From G963663775 sp963663775 (GTDB lineage: Bacteria > Bacillota > Clostridia > Oscillospirales > Butyricicoccaceae), in NCBI GenBank assembly GCA_963663775.1, contig OY760624.1:1550001-1614000 (forward strand): 64,000 nt of DNA. The letters are read 5' to 3'. Numbering within the stretch: the first letter of the stretch is position 1; each line of letters starts with the position of its first letter. Under the pieces are notes generated by a model. It did no database searches. It saw only the letters and a program-made list of their open reading frames with translations, and was not told the origin of the DNA. The position numbers and the translations under genes were made by a program. This document shows, one piece after another, positions 57,191 through 64,000 of the stretch.

Positions 57191-57595
57191 TTGACCACAC
57201 AGGAACAAACCCAAATGGCGGCGGATTATGCCGCTTGCGGCAACTTTTCGGCGGTGGCACGGCGCTATGGCGTGAGCCGCAGTACGGTGCAGCGGGTGGT
57301 GCAAAGACAACAGACCGACCCTGTCTGCACCGGCAGTGACCCGCCGCAAAGCGAGGCGGGACAGACAACAGCAGACGGCGATTTGGCAGAGCAAGACCGC
57401 CGCAAAACCATGCGTGACATCGTAGACAAGCTGCTCGAAGCACTCAACGATGCCGACAAAATTGCAAAAGCACCCATCAACCAAGTGGCAACCACCCTGC
57501 GCATCTTTTTGAAGGAATTGTCCGCAGATGACCTCGAGGAGGAGGAAAACGGACAATTGCAGTCGATTTTGAAGGCGGTGCAGGACATTGCATGA
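57191..57595 (+). CDS. Terminase small subunit, 134 aa
   Basis: A TTG start at 57191 is chosen because GAGGAG lies 9 bases before it. The N-terminal HTH (NFSAVARRYGVSRSTVQRVVQ) recognises phage DNA; the C-terminal acidic helical part (LSADDLEEEENG) would contact the large subunit. Position directly before the large terminase supports the call. Confidence 0.8.
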   Translation: MTTQEQTQMAADYAACGNFSAVARRYGVSRSTVQRVVQRQQTDPVCTGSDPPQSEAGQTTADGDLAEQDRRKTMRDIVDKLLEALNDADKIAKAPINQVATTLRIFLKELSADDLEEEENGQLQSILKAVQDIA

Positions 57596-57596
57596 G

Positions 57597-58856
57597 ATGT
57601 TTACCGAAAAGCAAAAGGCGTTGCTTCAAAAATGGCGCAGGGGCGAACTGCAACGCATCAACCTGCTGGAAGGGTCGGTGCGGTCGGGCAAAACGTGGAT
57701 TTCCTTGGTGCTGTGGGCACTGTGGGTGGGGTCGATGCCCCGCCATGGGGCGTATCTGATGGCGGCGAAAACACTGACCGCCCTCAAGCGCAATTGCCTT
57801 GACCTGCTGACCGAACTGGTGGGGGAGCGCAACTTTCGCTATTCGCTTTCCCGCAAGCAAGGCACGCTGTTTGGACGCACCGTTTACTTCGAGGGGGTCA
57901 GCGATGTGCGTGCCGAAAGCAAAATCCGCGGCATGACGCTGCAGGGGGCATACTGCGATGAGCTGACGCTGTTTCAAGAGGATTTCTTTGCGATGCTGCT
58001 GTCGAGATTGTCCATGGCGGGGGCGAAGCTGATTGCCACCACCAACCCCGACAGCCCCAACCACTGGCTGATGGAACGCTATCTGAAACGCTATGAGGCG
58101 GACGGGCTGGACATGCTGGTGGAGCGGTTTCTCATCGACGACAACACCTTTTTGCCGGCGGACTATGTGGCATCGCTCAAGCGGGAATACACGGGCGTGT
58201 TTTATGACCGCATGATTTTGGGGCAGTGGAAGGTGGCGGAGGGGCTGTGCTATCCGCAGTTTGCAGACGACGCAGGCCCTTGGCTGGTGGATGCACCACA
58301 GGGCGACATGGAGTTCATCTCCATCGGCGTGGACTTCGGCGGCAATCGCTCGCTGACCACGTTTGTGGCGGTGGGGGTGCATCGGGGCTATGGGGCACTG
58401 ACCGTGCTGCGGGATTACCACATCCGGGGGCGCAAGGGCGAGATTGACGCCGACCGTGTGAGCCGTGAATTCATCGGCTTTGTGCAGCGGGTGCAGGCGG
58501 ATTTTCCCAAAACGGCGGTGCGCTATTGCTTCGCCGACAGCGAGGCGCAGTATCTCATCAATGGTATGGCGAACGCCTGCCGTGCGGCGGGGCTGCCGCT
58601 TAAAATCGGGGACAGTGCCAAGCATGCCATCGTGCAGCGCATCGTGTGTGCCAATACGCTGCTCAACACCCGCCGATTGTTCGTGTGCCGTGATTGCCGC
58701 CTTGTCATAGACGGACTGCGCTGTGCGGCATGGGACAAAGGCAAAGAAAAGGACACACGGCTGGACAACTTCTCGAGCGATATTGATATTTTGGATGCGT
58801 TTGAATACGCTTGGGAACGGTTTTTGCCGAAATTAGTACCCGAAAGGAGGGGATAG
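57597..58856 (+). CDS. Terminase large subunit, 419 aa
   Basis: The ATPase domain has the Walker A-like GSVRSGKTWISL (about 24-35), Walker B GAYCDELTLF and the coupling motif ATTNPDSPNHW. The nuclease domain has FISIGVDFGGNRS, CFADSEAQYLIN and the last acidic cluster SSDIDILDAFEYAWE. Length is normal for the PBSX/SPP1-like group. The ATG 57597 follows the small-subunit stop by one base. It cuts and packages phage DNA. Confidence 0.93.
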   Translation: MFTEKQKALLQKWRRGELQRINLLEGSVRSGKTWISLVLWALWVGSMPRHGAYLMAAKTLTALKRNCLDLLTELVGERNFRYSLSRKQGTLFGRTVYFEGVSDVRAESKIRGMTLQGAYCDELTLFQEDFFAMLLSRLSMAGAKLIATTNPDSPNHWLMERYLKRYEADGLDMLVERFLIDDNTFLPADYVASLKREYTGVFYDRMILGQWKVAEGLCYPQFADDAGPWLVDAPQGDMEFISIGVDFGGNRSLTTFVAVGVHRGYGALTVLRDYHIRGRKGEIDADRVSREFIGFVQRVQADFPKTAVRYCFADSEAQYLINGMANACRAAGLPLKIGDSAKHAIVQRIVCANTLLNTRRLFVCRDCRLVIDGLRCAAWDKGKEKDTRLDNFSSDIDILDAFEYAWERFLPKLVPERRG

Positions 58857-58859
58857 CCT

Positions 58860-60314
58860 ATGGAACTATCACCCATCATCGCCATGCTGCGGGAACGCTT
58901 CGGTTGCAGCGTGGACGGCGGATATTACGCCAAGGTCGAAGAGTGGCGCAGCTGGTGGCAGGGCTATGTGCCGGCATTCCACAGCTATCAGGAGCTGGGC
59001 GTGGATGGCAGGACACTTTCCAGAGAACTTTTCAGCCTGCGCATGGCGAAAAAGGTGTGCGCCGACTGGGCGAGCATTTTGCTCAACGAAAAAACGACGG
59101 TCACGCTCGCCGACCCTGCGTCCTCGCTGTTTTTGCAGGGGGAACGGGGCACGGGCGGCGTGCTGGGGGAAAACGACTTCTGGCAGTGCGGCAACGCCCT
59201 CATCGAGAAGGTGTTCGCCGTGGGAACGGGGGCGTTTCTCGTGCGGGTGCACGGGATGCGGCGCACCAAAGATGGGCGGGTATGCCCCGACCCTGCGGCA
59301 CGCATTGCGCTGGATTTTGTGGAGGGCGGGGCGATTGTGCCGCTGTCGGCGGCGCACGGCTGCATCACCGAGGCGGCGTTTGTGTCCGAGGTGCTCGAGC
59401 GGGGCAAACCCTATGTGTATCTGGAAACACACACGCTGGAGGCGGGGGAATATGTCATCCGCAACGAATATTTTTGCATGGAACATGGGGTGCCAGAGCC
59501 AAAACCCCTGCCAAATGGCATGGCGGAGGTGATTTATACGGGGTCTGAACGTCCGTGGTTCGCCATTTTGAAACCCAATCAAGTCAGCAATGTCTATGAC
59601 GCCTGCGGCATGGGACAGAGCATTTATGCAAACGCCATCGACACGCTGAAAGCGGTGGACATTGCCTTTCACAACTTTGTGAAGGACTTTAAATTGGGCG
59701 GCAAAAAGGTGTTTTACAACAAATCCATGCTGCGGACAACCGACACGGGCAAGCAAATCACACCCGATGATGTGGCGCAGTCGCTGTTTTTGCAGATTGA
59801 CGGGGATTTGGACTTTGACGCAAAATCCATGGTGCAGGAGTTTAACCCCTCGCTGCGTGTGGACGAAAACAAGAACGGCGTGCAGGCACAGCTGGGGTAT
59901 CTCGGCTTTTTGTGCGGACTGGGGACACGGCACTATCAGTTTTCGGGCGATGGCGACAAAATCATGACGGCAACCGAATATGCCGGCAACCGCCAGCAGC
60001 TGATTCAGCACGCCAGCCGACACTATATCCTGATTGAGCAGGCATTGACCACGCTCATCCGTTCGATTTTGTACATCGGCAAGACCATTTGCGGGCAGGC
60101 GGTCGACCCCGATACCGCCATTACCGTCCACTTTGAGGACAGCTATATCATTGATGCGGAAAGCGAGCGTGCCCGTGACCGGCAAGAGGTGCAGGACGGT
60201 TTGCTTGCGCCGCATGAATACCGCATGCGCTGGCGGGGCGAGGACGAGGACACCGCACGGGAGAACATTCGCAGGATGCAGCAACCAAATCCACAGCCTG
60301 TGGAAAACCAATAG
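58860..60314 (+). CDS. Portal protein (SPP1 gp6-like), 484 aa
   Basis: Typical portal features: an N-terminal helical start (YAKVEEWRSWWQGYVPAFHSY), MAKKVCADWASILLNEKTTVTL, a long alpha/beta body and a final stem with EVQDGLLAPHEYRMRWRGEDED. AAAGGAGGGG precedes ATG 58860. It forms the DNA channel at the capsid vertex. A MuF/gp7-like head morphogenesis gene usually follows in SPP1-like phages; none is present here. Confidence 0.9.
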   Translation: MELSPIIAMLRERFGCSVDGGYYAKVEEWRSWWQGYVPAFHSYQELGVDGRTLSRELFSLRMAKKVCADWASILLNEKTTVTLADPASSLFLQGERGTGGVLGENDFWQCGNALIEKVFAVGTGAFLVRVHGMRRTKDGRVCPDPAARIALDFVEGGAIVPLSAAHGCITEAAFVSEVLERGKPYVYLETHTLEAGEYVIRNEYFCMEHGVPEPKPLPNGMAEVIYTGSERPWFAILKPNQVSNVYDACGMGQSIYANAIDTLKAVDIAFHNFVKDFKLGGKKVFYNKSMLRTTDTGKQITPDDVAQSLFLQIDGDLDFDAKSMVQEFNPSLRVDENKNGVQAQLGYLGFLCGLGTRHYQFSGDGDKIMTATEYAGNRQQLIQHASRHYILIEQALTTLIRSILYIGKTICGQAVDPDTAITVHFEDSYIIDAESERARDRQEVQDGLLAPHEYRMRWRGEDEDTARENIRRMQQPNPQPVENQ

Positions 60315-60332
60315 ACCGAAAGGATGAACAAA

Positions 60333-60800
60333 ATGGAAGTAATGCAGAAGATTTTTGGCGAAGACGCACTGACGTATACACAGTTTGTCGAAAAACTGAA
60401 ACAGCACCCCGAGGTGCAGATGGGGCAGAATCCACCCACACAGGAGGTCACGCAGCTGCGTGCCGCACTGACCAGCCTGCAGGCGCAATATCAGCAGGAT
60501 TTGTCGGCGGCGAAGCTGGACAGCGCAGTGGATGCGGCACTGCTTGCCGCACGGGCGAAAAACCCCAAGGCGGCACGAGCACTGCTCAATTTCCAAACGC
60601 TGCGGCTGGAAAACGGCACGGTGCAGGGGCTGGAGGAGCAAATCGCCCTGCTGCGCCAGAACGAGCCGTATCTGTTCGAGAACGGCGCAGAGCAGGACGG
60701 GGACACCCACATCGTGCGTACAGGCACGGCACACGGCGCACAAGGCACAGCACCGATGGATAAATTTTTGACCGCAGCAATGGCGGCGGCAGGCATCTGA
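60333..60800 (+). CDS. Phage scaffold protein (GP20-like), 155 aa
   Basis: ATG 60333 is preferred, since GAAAGG is 9 bases before it; an ATG at 60324 directly abuts that site. The protein is a Gln/Ala/Leu-rich coiled coil (LRAALTSLQAQYQQDLSAAKLD) with KNPKAARALLNF, as in Gram-positive phage scaffolds. It lies immediately before the capsid gene, the normal place. Confidence 0.85.
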   Translation: MEVMQKIFGEDALTYTQFVEKLKQHPEVQMGQNPPTQEVTQLRAALTSLQAQYQQDLSAAKLDSAVDAALLAARAKNPKAARALLNFQTLRLENGTVQGLEEQIALLRQNEPYLFENGAEQDGDTHIVRTGTAHGAQGTAPMDKFLTAAMAAAGI

Positions 60801-60816
60801 GAAAGGACGAATACTG

Positions 60817-61695
60817 ATGGCAAACGCAATGGAATACGCAAAGAAATTCGTGCCGATTATGGACGGCATCTATAAGAAAAAGAGCGTGACGGCGGGCATG
60901 GACACCGCTTCGCAGGTGGATTTCAGCGGGGCGAACGAAATCCGTGTGCTCAAGGTGGCAACCAGCGGACTGGGCGACTATTCCCGTGAGGGCGGCTATC
61001 CAACGGGCGATGTGACCGTGACCTGGGAGAGCATGGCACTGTCTGAAGAGCGCGGCAAGGAAATTTCCATCGACCGCATGGACAACGAGGAGGCACTCGG
61101 GCAGGCGTTCGGCACGGTGGTCAACCAGTTCATGAGCGAATATGTCGTGCCCGAGCTGGATGCGTATCGCTTCGCCAAATATGCCTCTGCGGAGGGCATT
61201 CGTGCCGCTTCTGCCGCCGCCTTGACCGCCGACACCATTCTGGATGCGATTGACGAGGCGTCCCGCCAGATGGACGAGGACGAAGTGCCAGAAGAGGGCC
61301 GCCGTCTGTTCGTGTCGAGTGACCTGAAAAGCGTGCTGGGCAGTGCCGTACAGCGACAGTGGGGCTCGGACAGCGATGTCAATAACGTGCTGAGCGGATA
61401 CAACGGCATGCAGGTGGTGTATGTGCCCAAGAGCCGCTTCTATACGGGCATTGACCTCAACGACGGCTCCTCCGCATGGGGCTTTGGCAAGGCGGCGGAT
61501 GCCACGGGCATCAACTTCATGCTCGTCTATCCGCAGTCTGTACTACAGGTGGAAAAGTTCGCTCTGCCCAAGATTTTTACCCCAGACGAAAACCAGACAA
61601 AGGACGCTTGGAAATTCCAATATCGCATGTATCACGATGCGTTTGTCTATGAAAACAAGGCGGTGGGTGTGTATCTGCATCCCGCAACCGTGTAA
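60817..61695 (+). CDS. Major capsid protein, 292 aa
   Basis: HK97-fold capsid features: AMEYAKKFVPIMDGIYKKKS, DYSREGGYPTGDVTVTWE, FMSEYVVPELDAYRFAK and the C-terminal FQYRMYHDAFVYENKAVGVYL. GAAAGGACG precedes ATG 60817. Position after scaffold and before connectors supports the call. No protease gene is present, consistent with a scaffold-based assembly. Confidence 0.9.
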   Translation: MANAMEYAKKFVPIMDGIYKKKSVTAGMDTASQVDFSGANEIRVLKVATSGLGDYSREGGYPTGDVTVTWESMALSEERGKEISIDRMDNEEALGQAFGTVVNQFMSEYVVPELDAYRFAKYASAEGIRAASAAALTADTILDAIDEASRQMDEDEVPEEGRRLFVSSDLKSVLGSAVQRQWGSDSDVNNVLSGYNGMQVVYVPKSRFYTGIDLNDGSSAWGFGKAADATGINFMLVYPQSVLQVEKFALPKIFTPDENQTKDAWKFQYRMYHDAFVYENKAVGVYLHPATV

Positions 61696-61707
61696 GGGCA
61701 GGGCGGC

Positions 61708-62049
61708 ATGAGCTATGCGGACTATACATACTACACGGGCACGTATGGCGGCACGATGGGGCAGGCGGATTTTTGCCGCTTGGCTCGCCGTGCGGGCGCT
61801 TACCTTGACCGTGTGACGCAGGGGCAGATTACCGATGGCACGCAGGACGGCGTGCAGGATGCGTGCTGTGCCGTGGCGGAGGAGATGTATTTGGGTGAGC
61901 AGGGCGGTACGGTGGCGAGCGTGTCCAATGACGGCTATCAGGTGGACTATGTGGCGGGCATCAGCCGCAGCAAAACCCCTGAACAGCGGCTTTATCAAGC
62001 GGCGGTGCTGTGGCTGGGCGGGGGCGATTTGCTCTTTCGGGGGGTGTGA
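61708..62049 (+). CDS. Head-tail connector protein, 113 aa
   Basis: A small helical protein with YADYTYYTGTYGG, FCRLARRAGAYLDRVT and AVAEEMYLGEQGG, resembling the gp6/gp15-type adaptor that binds the portal. Position is right after the capsid gene. Confidence 0.8.
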   Translation: MSYADYTYYTGTYGGTMGQADFCRLARRAGAYLDRVTQGQITDGTQDGVQDACCAVAEEMYLGEQGGTVASVSNDGYQVDYVAGISRSKTPEQRLYQAAVLWLGGGDLLFRGV

Positions 62050-62052
62050 CGG

Positions 62053-62379
62053 ATGCGACTGGGAAGCGAAACACTGACCCTCGTGCATCCGGTGCGCACG
62101 AAAACGGGCGAGGCCTACACCTGCACGGCGATAAACGGCGCAAGCTACCACATGACCACGGCGGTGGCGGCGCAGGCGCAGGGGAGCACGGCGGAAAACA
62201 CCGTTAAAGCACGGCTGCCTGCGGACTGCGTGCCCGAGGTGGGCGATTATCTGGTGTGCGGGGTGGTGGAAGCCATCGAGAGCACGGCAGACCTGGCGGC
62301 GATGGCGTATTGCACCCTCCAGTCCGTTGCCGACAATCGGCGGGGGCATTTGCCCCATTGGGCGGTGGTGGGCGGATGA
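62053..62379 (+). CDS. Putative head closure protein, 108 aa
   Basis: A small beta-rich protein (SETLTLVHPVRTKTGEAYTC, DYLVCGVVEAIES) with no clear family seen by eye. Its place between connector and tail component fits a head-closure or stopper protein. Its stop overlaps the next start by ATGA. Confidence 0.65.
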   Translation: MRLGSETLTLVHPVRTKTGEAYTCTAINGASYHMTTAVAAQAQGSTAENTVKARLPADCVPEVGDYLVCGVVEAIESTADLAAMAYCTLQSVADNRRGHLPHWAVVGG

Positions 62380-62729
62380 AAATCACCGTGAAACCCCGCA
62401 TCGATGCGGCGGCAATCCTGCAAAAGCGGGGATTGGGGGCGAGCCATCGGGCACGCATCGCTTTGGCGGAAACGGCAGTGCAGTTGGCGCAGGACTATGT
62501 GCCGAGGGACACAGGACGGCTGGCGGCGTCGGCGGAGATTGCGGCGGACGGCGCACAAATCCGCTACACCGCCCCCTATGCCAAGGCACAGTATTATGGC
62601 ACGGCGGCGCAGTATCATAACAATGAGGGCGGTCTGCGGGGTCGGCTGTGGATGGCACGGATGCAGGCAGACCATAAAACTGCGCTGCAAAAGGCAGTCG
62701 CAAGCGTGGTTGGGGGGTGTGTAACATGA
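62376..62729 (+). CDS. Minor capsid / tail component (gp10-like), 117 aa
   Basis: The segment QDYVPRDTGRLAASAEI followed by YTAPYAKAQYYG is typical of the HK97 gp10/minor capsid 2 type proteins found between head closure and tail terminator. It overlaps both neighbours by ATGA. Confidence 0.8.
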   Translation: MKITVKPRIDAAAILQKRGLGASHRARIALAETAVQLAQDYVPRDTGRLAASAEIAADGAQIRYTAPYAKAQYYGTAAQYHNNEGGLRGRLWMARMQADHKTALQKAVASVVGGCVT

Positions 62730-63151
62730 GCATTGCCGCAGCACTGCATGACTATTTGCAGGGGTATGCCCCGCTGACAGAGGAACGGCTCGACATTGAT
62801 TTTTTAGGGGCAGACGCAGGGGCATTTTCACTGGAGGTGACGGACGGCGGCGAATGGGTGCGGCGATATATCGACGGCAGCGGCGAAAAGACACTGCGCT
62901 TCGTGCTCGCCCACCGAGCGGGATTTGACCAAAGTCTGGCGGGGCAAGCGGGCCCTCTGGCATTTTATGAGGACTTCGCCGCTTGGCTGGACAACCAGAC
63001 CGAGCACGGCAGTCTGCCCGACTTGGGCGAAACACGCACGGCGGTGAAACTGGAATCGCTTTCGGGCGGCTATGTCCTGTCGCAGGGCACGCACACGGCA
63101 CGCTATCAAATCCAATGTCAATTGACGTATATACAGGAAAGGGAGAATTAA
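62726..63151 (+). CDS. Putative tail terminator / minor capsid protein, 141 aa
   Basis: A mixed alpha/beta protein starting SIAAALHDYLQGYAP, with the conserved end ARYQIQCQLTYIQE seen in phage minor capsid/tail completion proteins of this synteny. It is directly before the tail tube gene. Confidence 0.72.
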   Translation: MSIAAALHDYLQGYAPLTEERLDIDFLGADAGAFSLEVTDGGEWVRRYIDGSGEKTLRFVLAHRAGFDQSLAGQAGPLAFYEDFAAWLDNQTEHGSLPDLGETRTAVKLESLSGGYVLSQGTHTARYQIQCQLTYIQEREN

Positions 63152-63152
63152 C

Positions 63153-63644
63153 ATGGCACAGACAATCATGCGCTATCAAATTGCGGACTATCTCAACACG
63201 GGCACGAGCGAAGCCCCCAGCTATGCACTGATGGGGGTGGGGTTCAACACACTGGACGAAAGCCCCGCCGCACAGCTGGACAGCAAAACCTACATCAACC
63301 AAACGGCGCAGAGCAGCATCATCAAATCCTATCAGCCGTCTTTTCCGTTTGACACGGATTTGGTGGGCGATGAGGATGCCGTGATGGCGATTTACAACGT
63401 GGGGCGCAACCAGAAAACCGGCACGGACGCCGAGCTGGAATATGTGCGGGTGGAGCTGTTTGACGACACGAACGCCGCCACCAACGACTATCCCGCCCGC
63501 AAATTCACTGTGGCGGTGCAGGTGGATGCCATCAGCGGTTCGGGCGGCGAGGCGATGAAGGCAAGCGGCAACCTGATGGCAGTGGGCGATTTCGTGGACG
63601 GTTCATTTAACACTGCCACCCGCACCTTTACGGCGTCTGCATGA
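63153..63644 (+). CDS. Major tail tube protein, 163 aa
   Basis: Beta-rich, with YALMGVGFNTLDESPAAQ, YINQTAQSSIIKSYQPSFPF and FTVAVQVDAISGSGGEAM, the layout of Gram-positive siphophage tail tube proteins. AAAGGGAG precedes the ATG. Its stop overlaps the next start by ATGA. Confidence 0.85.
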   Translation: MAQTIMRYQIADYLNTGTSEAPSYALMGVGFNTLDESPAAQLDSKTYINQTAQSSIIKSYQPSFPFDTDLVGDEDAVMAIYNVGRNQKTGTDAELEYVRVELFDDTNAATNDYPARKFTVAVQVDAISGSGGEAMKASGNLMAVGDFVDGSFNTATRTFTASA

Positions 63645-64000
63645 GTTTGCTGACCGAAACCCCGCCTGTACGGGTGGAACTTGGCGGCGTAAGTGTGCCG
63701 ATTTGCGCCGACTTTCGGGTGCTGCTGCGCATCGATGCCCTGCGGGAGCAGGCACTGGATGATGCCGAACGTGGACGGCAGGCACTTCGGCTGTTTTACG
63801 GCGGGGGCATCCCTGCCGATGCGGCACAGGCGGCACAACAACTGCTGTGGTTTTTGCGGTGTGGACAGGACGCACCGCAGACCATGGCACGCACGCCATC
63901 GAAAGCGGCGGATTTTTCCTTTGTGCACGATGCCCCGCTGCTGTATGCGGCGTTTTTAGACCAATACGGGGTGGATTTGTGCCGTGTGGACTTTCTGCAC
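63641..64000 (+). CDS. Bacteriophage Gp15-like protein (3' truncated by window edge)
   Basis: 120 codons are visible. VPICADFRVLLRIDAL near the start and DFSFVHDAPLLYAAFLDQYG then VDLCRVDFLH at the edge match the Gp15 family, in which a W-x-F motif usually follows. Such genes sit after the tail tube and are part of tail assembly chaperone modules. The reading frame runs off the window. Confidence 0.82.
   Translation, partial: MSLLTETPPVRVELGGVSVPICADFRVLLRIDALREQALDDAERGRQALRLFYGGGIPADAAQAAQQLLWFLRCGQDAPQTMARTPSKAADFSFVHDAPLLYAAFLDQYGVDLCRVDFLH

Larger units (their letters stand above)
52600..64000. mobile_element. Prophage of a tailed phage (left part; continues beyond window)
   Basis: Genes in phage order: divergent repressor and Cro-like gene, SMC-like ATPase, replication initiator-like gene, sigma-like regulator, small and large terminase, portal, scaffold, capsid, connectors, tail terminator, tail tube, Gp15. 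Many overlap by ATGA. The left border is not precisely defined: it lies between the arsC terminator and the repressor terminator. No integrase is on this side. Confidence 0.92.

Noticed and set aside
58869..60869. A 666-codon - strand frame over portal and scaffold genes
   Set aside because: It is a shadow of the portal/scaffold reading frames, with a His/Arg/Cys-rich composition and no ribosome site.

Overview
The window looks like a chromosomal segment of a Gram-positive member of the Bacillota, class Clostridia, perhaps an Oscillospirales-like gut anaerobe; genus cannot be told from sequence alone. Pointers are S-layer-homology (SLH) proteins, a niaR/ECF niacin module, an FHA-RodA/PBP pair, feoAB with a Cys-rich partner, a smpB-ssrA pair, consensus SigA promoters with 17-base spacers, GC-rich codon use and long antisense open frames, and no outer-membrane genes. 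No tRNA, rRNA, insertion sequence or CRISPR array was seen.

Layout. 1-6430: the 3' end of a highly expressed S-layer-type gene with its terminator, a promoter region packed with GTGCAC palindromes, then an operon of two SLH proteins and an ArsC/Spx-like protein. 6470-8590: two COG0523 (CobW-like) GTPases, one with a Cys/His-rich repeat. 8720-12013: RodA-type polymerase with FHA domain coupled to a class B PBP. 12030-13365: niacin ECF transporter subunit and its NiaR repressor. 13370-18800: an EF-G-like GTPase, a degenerate P-type-ATPase-like membrane protein, and an RlmB-type rRNA methylase. 18890-20460: a PRTase-fold protein without the usual PRPP acidic pair, and TrmB. 20470-24560: a signalling group of BMP-type lipoprotein, Cache-GGDEF cyclase and YesN-like response regulator. 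24630-28820: MATE transporter and a feoA-feoB-Cys-rich operon behind a DtxR/IdeR-like operator. 28930-30662: NlpC/P60-like protein, smpB and ssrA (tmRNA). 30700-32417: TetR regulator, iron-sulfur-flavoprotein-like reductase and FMN-binding protein. 32520-48980: four chemoreceptors, two c-di-GMP enzymes, a YgjP-type peptidase and sbcDC. 49000-52600: an arsenic-type operon combining an ArsP-like permease with a thioredoxin/CcdA thiol relay and ArsC. 52600-64000: the left part of a tailed-phage prophage, from repressor through early genes, terminase, portal, scaffold, capsid and connectors to the tail tube and Gp15; it runs off the right edge.

How it works together. Much of the region faces the environment: cell surface (S-layer), second-messenger and chemotaxis sensing, iron and niacin uptake and arsenic defence. 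Several proteins keep a recognisable fold but have lost a key catalytic residue: the P-type ATPase-like protein (DKTGT lost), the PRTase (DD to AA), the response regulator (phospho-Asp to Asn) and the prophage repressor (Ser/Lys dyad lost). These are the best leads for non-canonical biology here. All functional calls are by eye from motifs and context; no database search was run.
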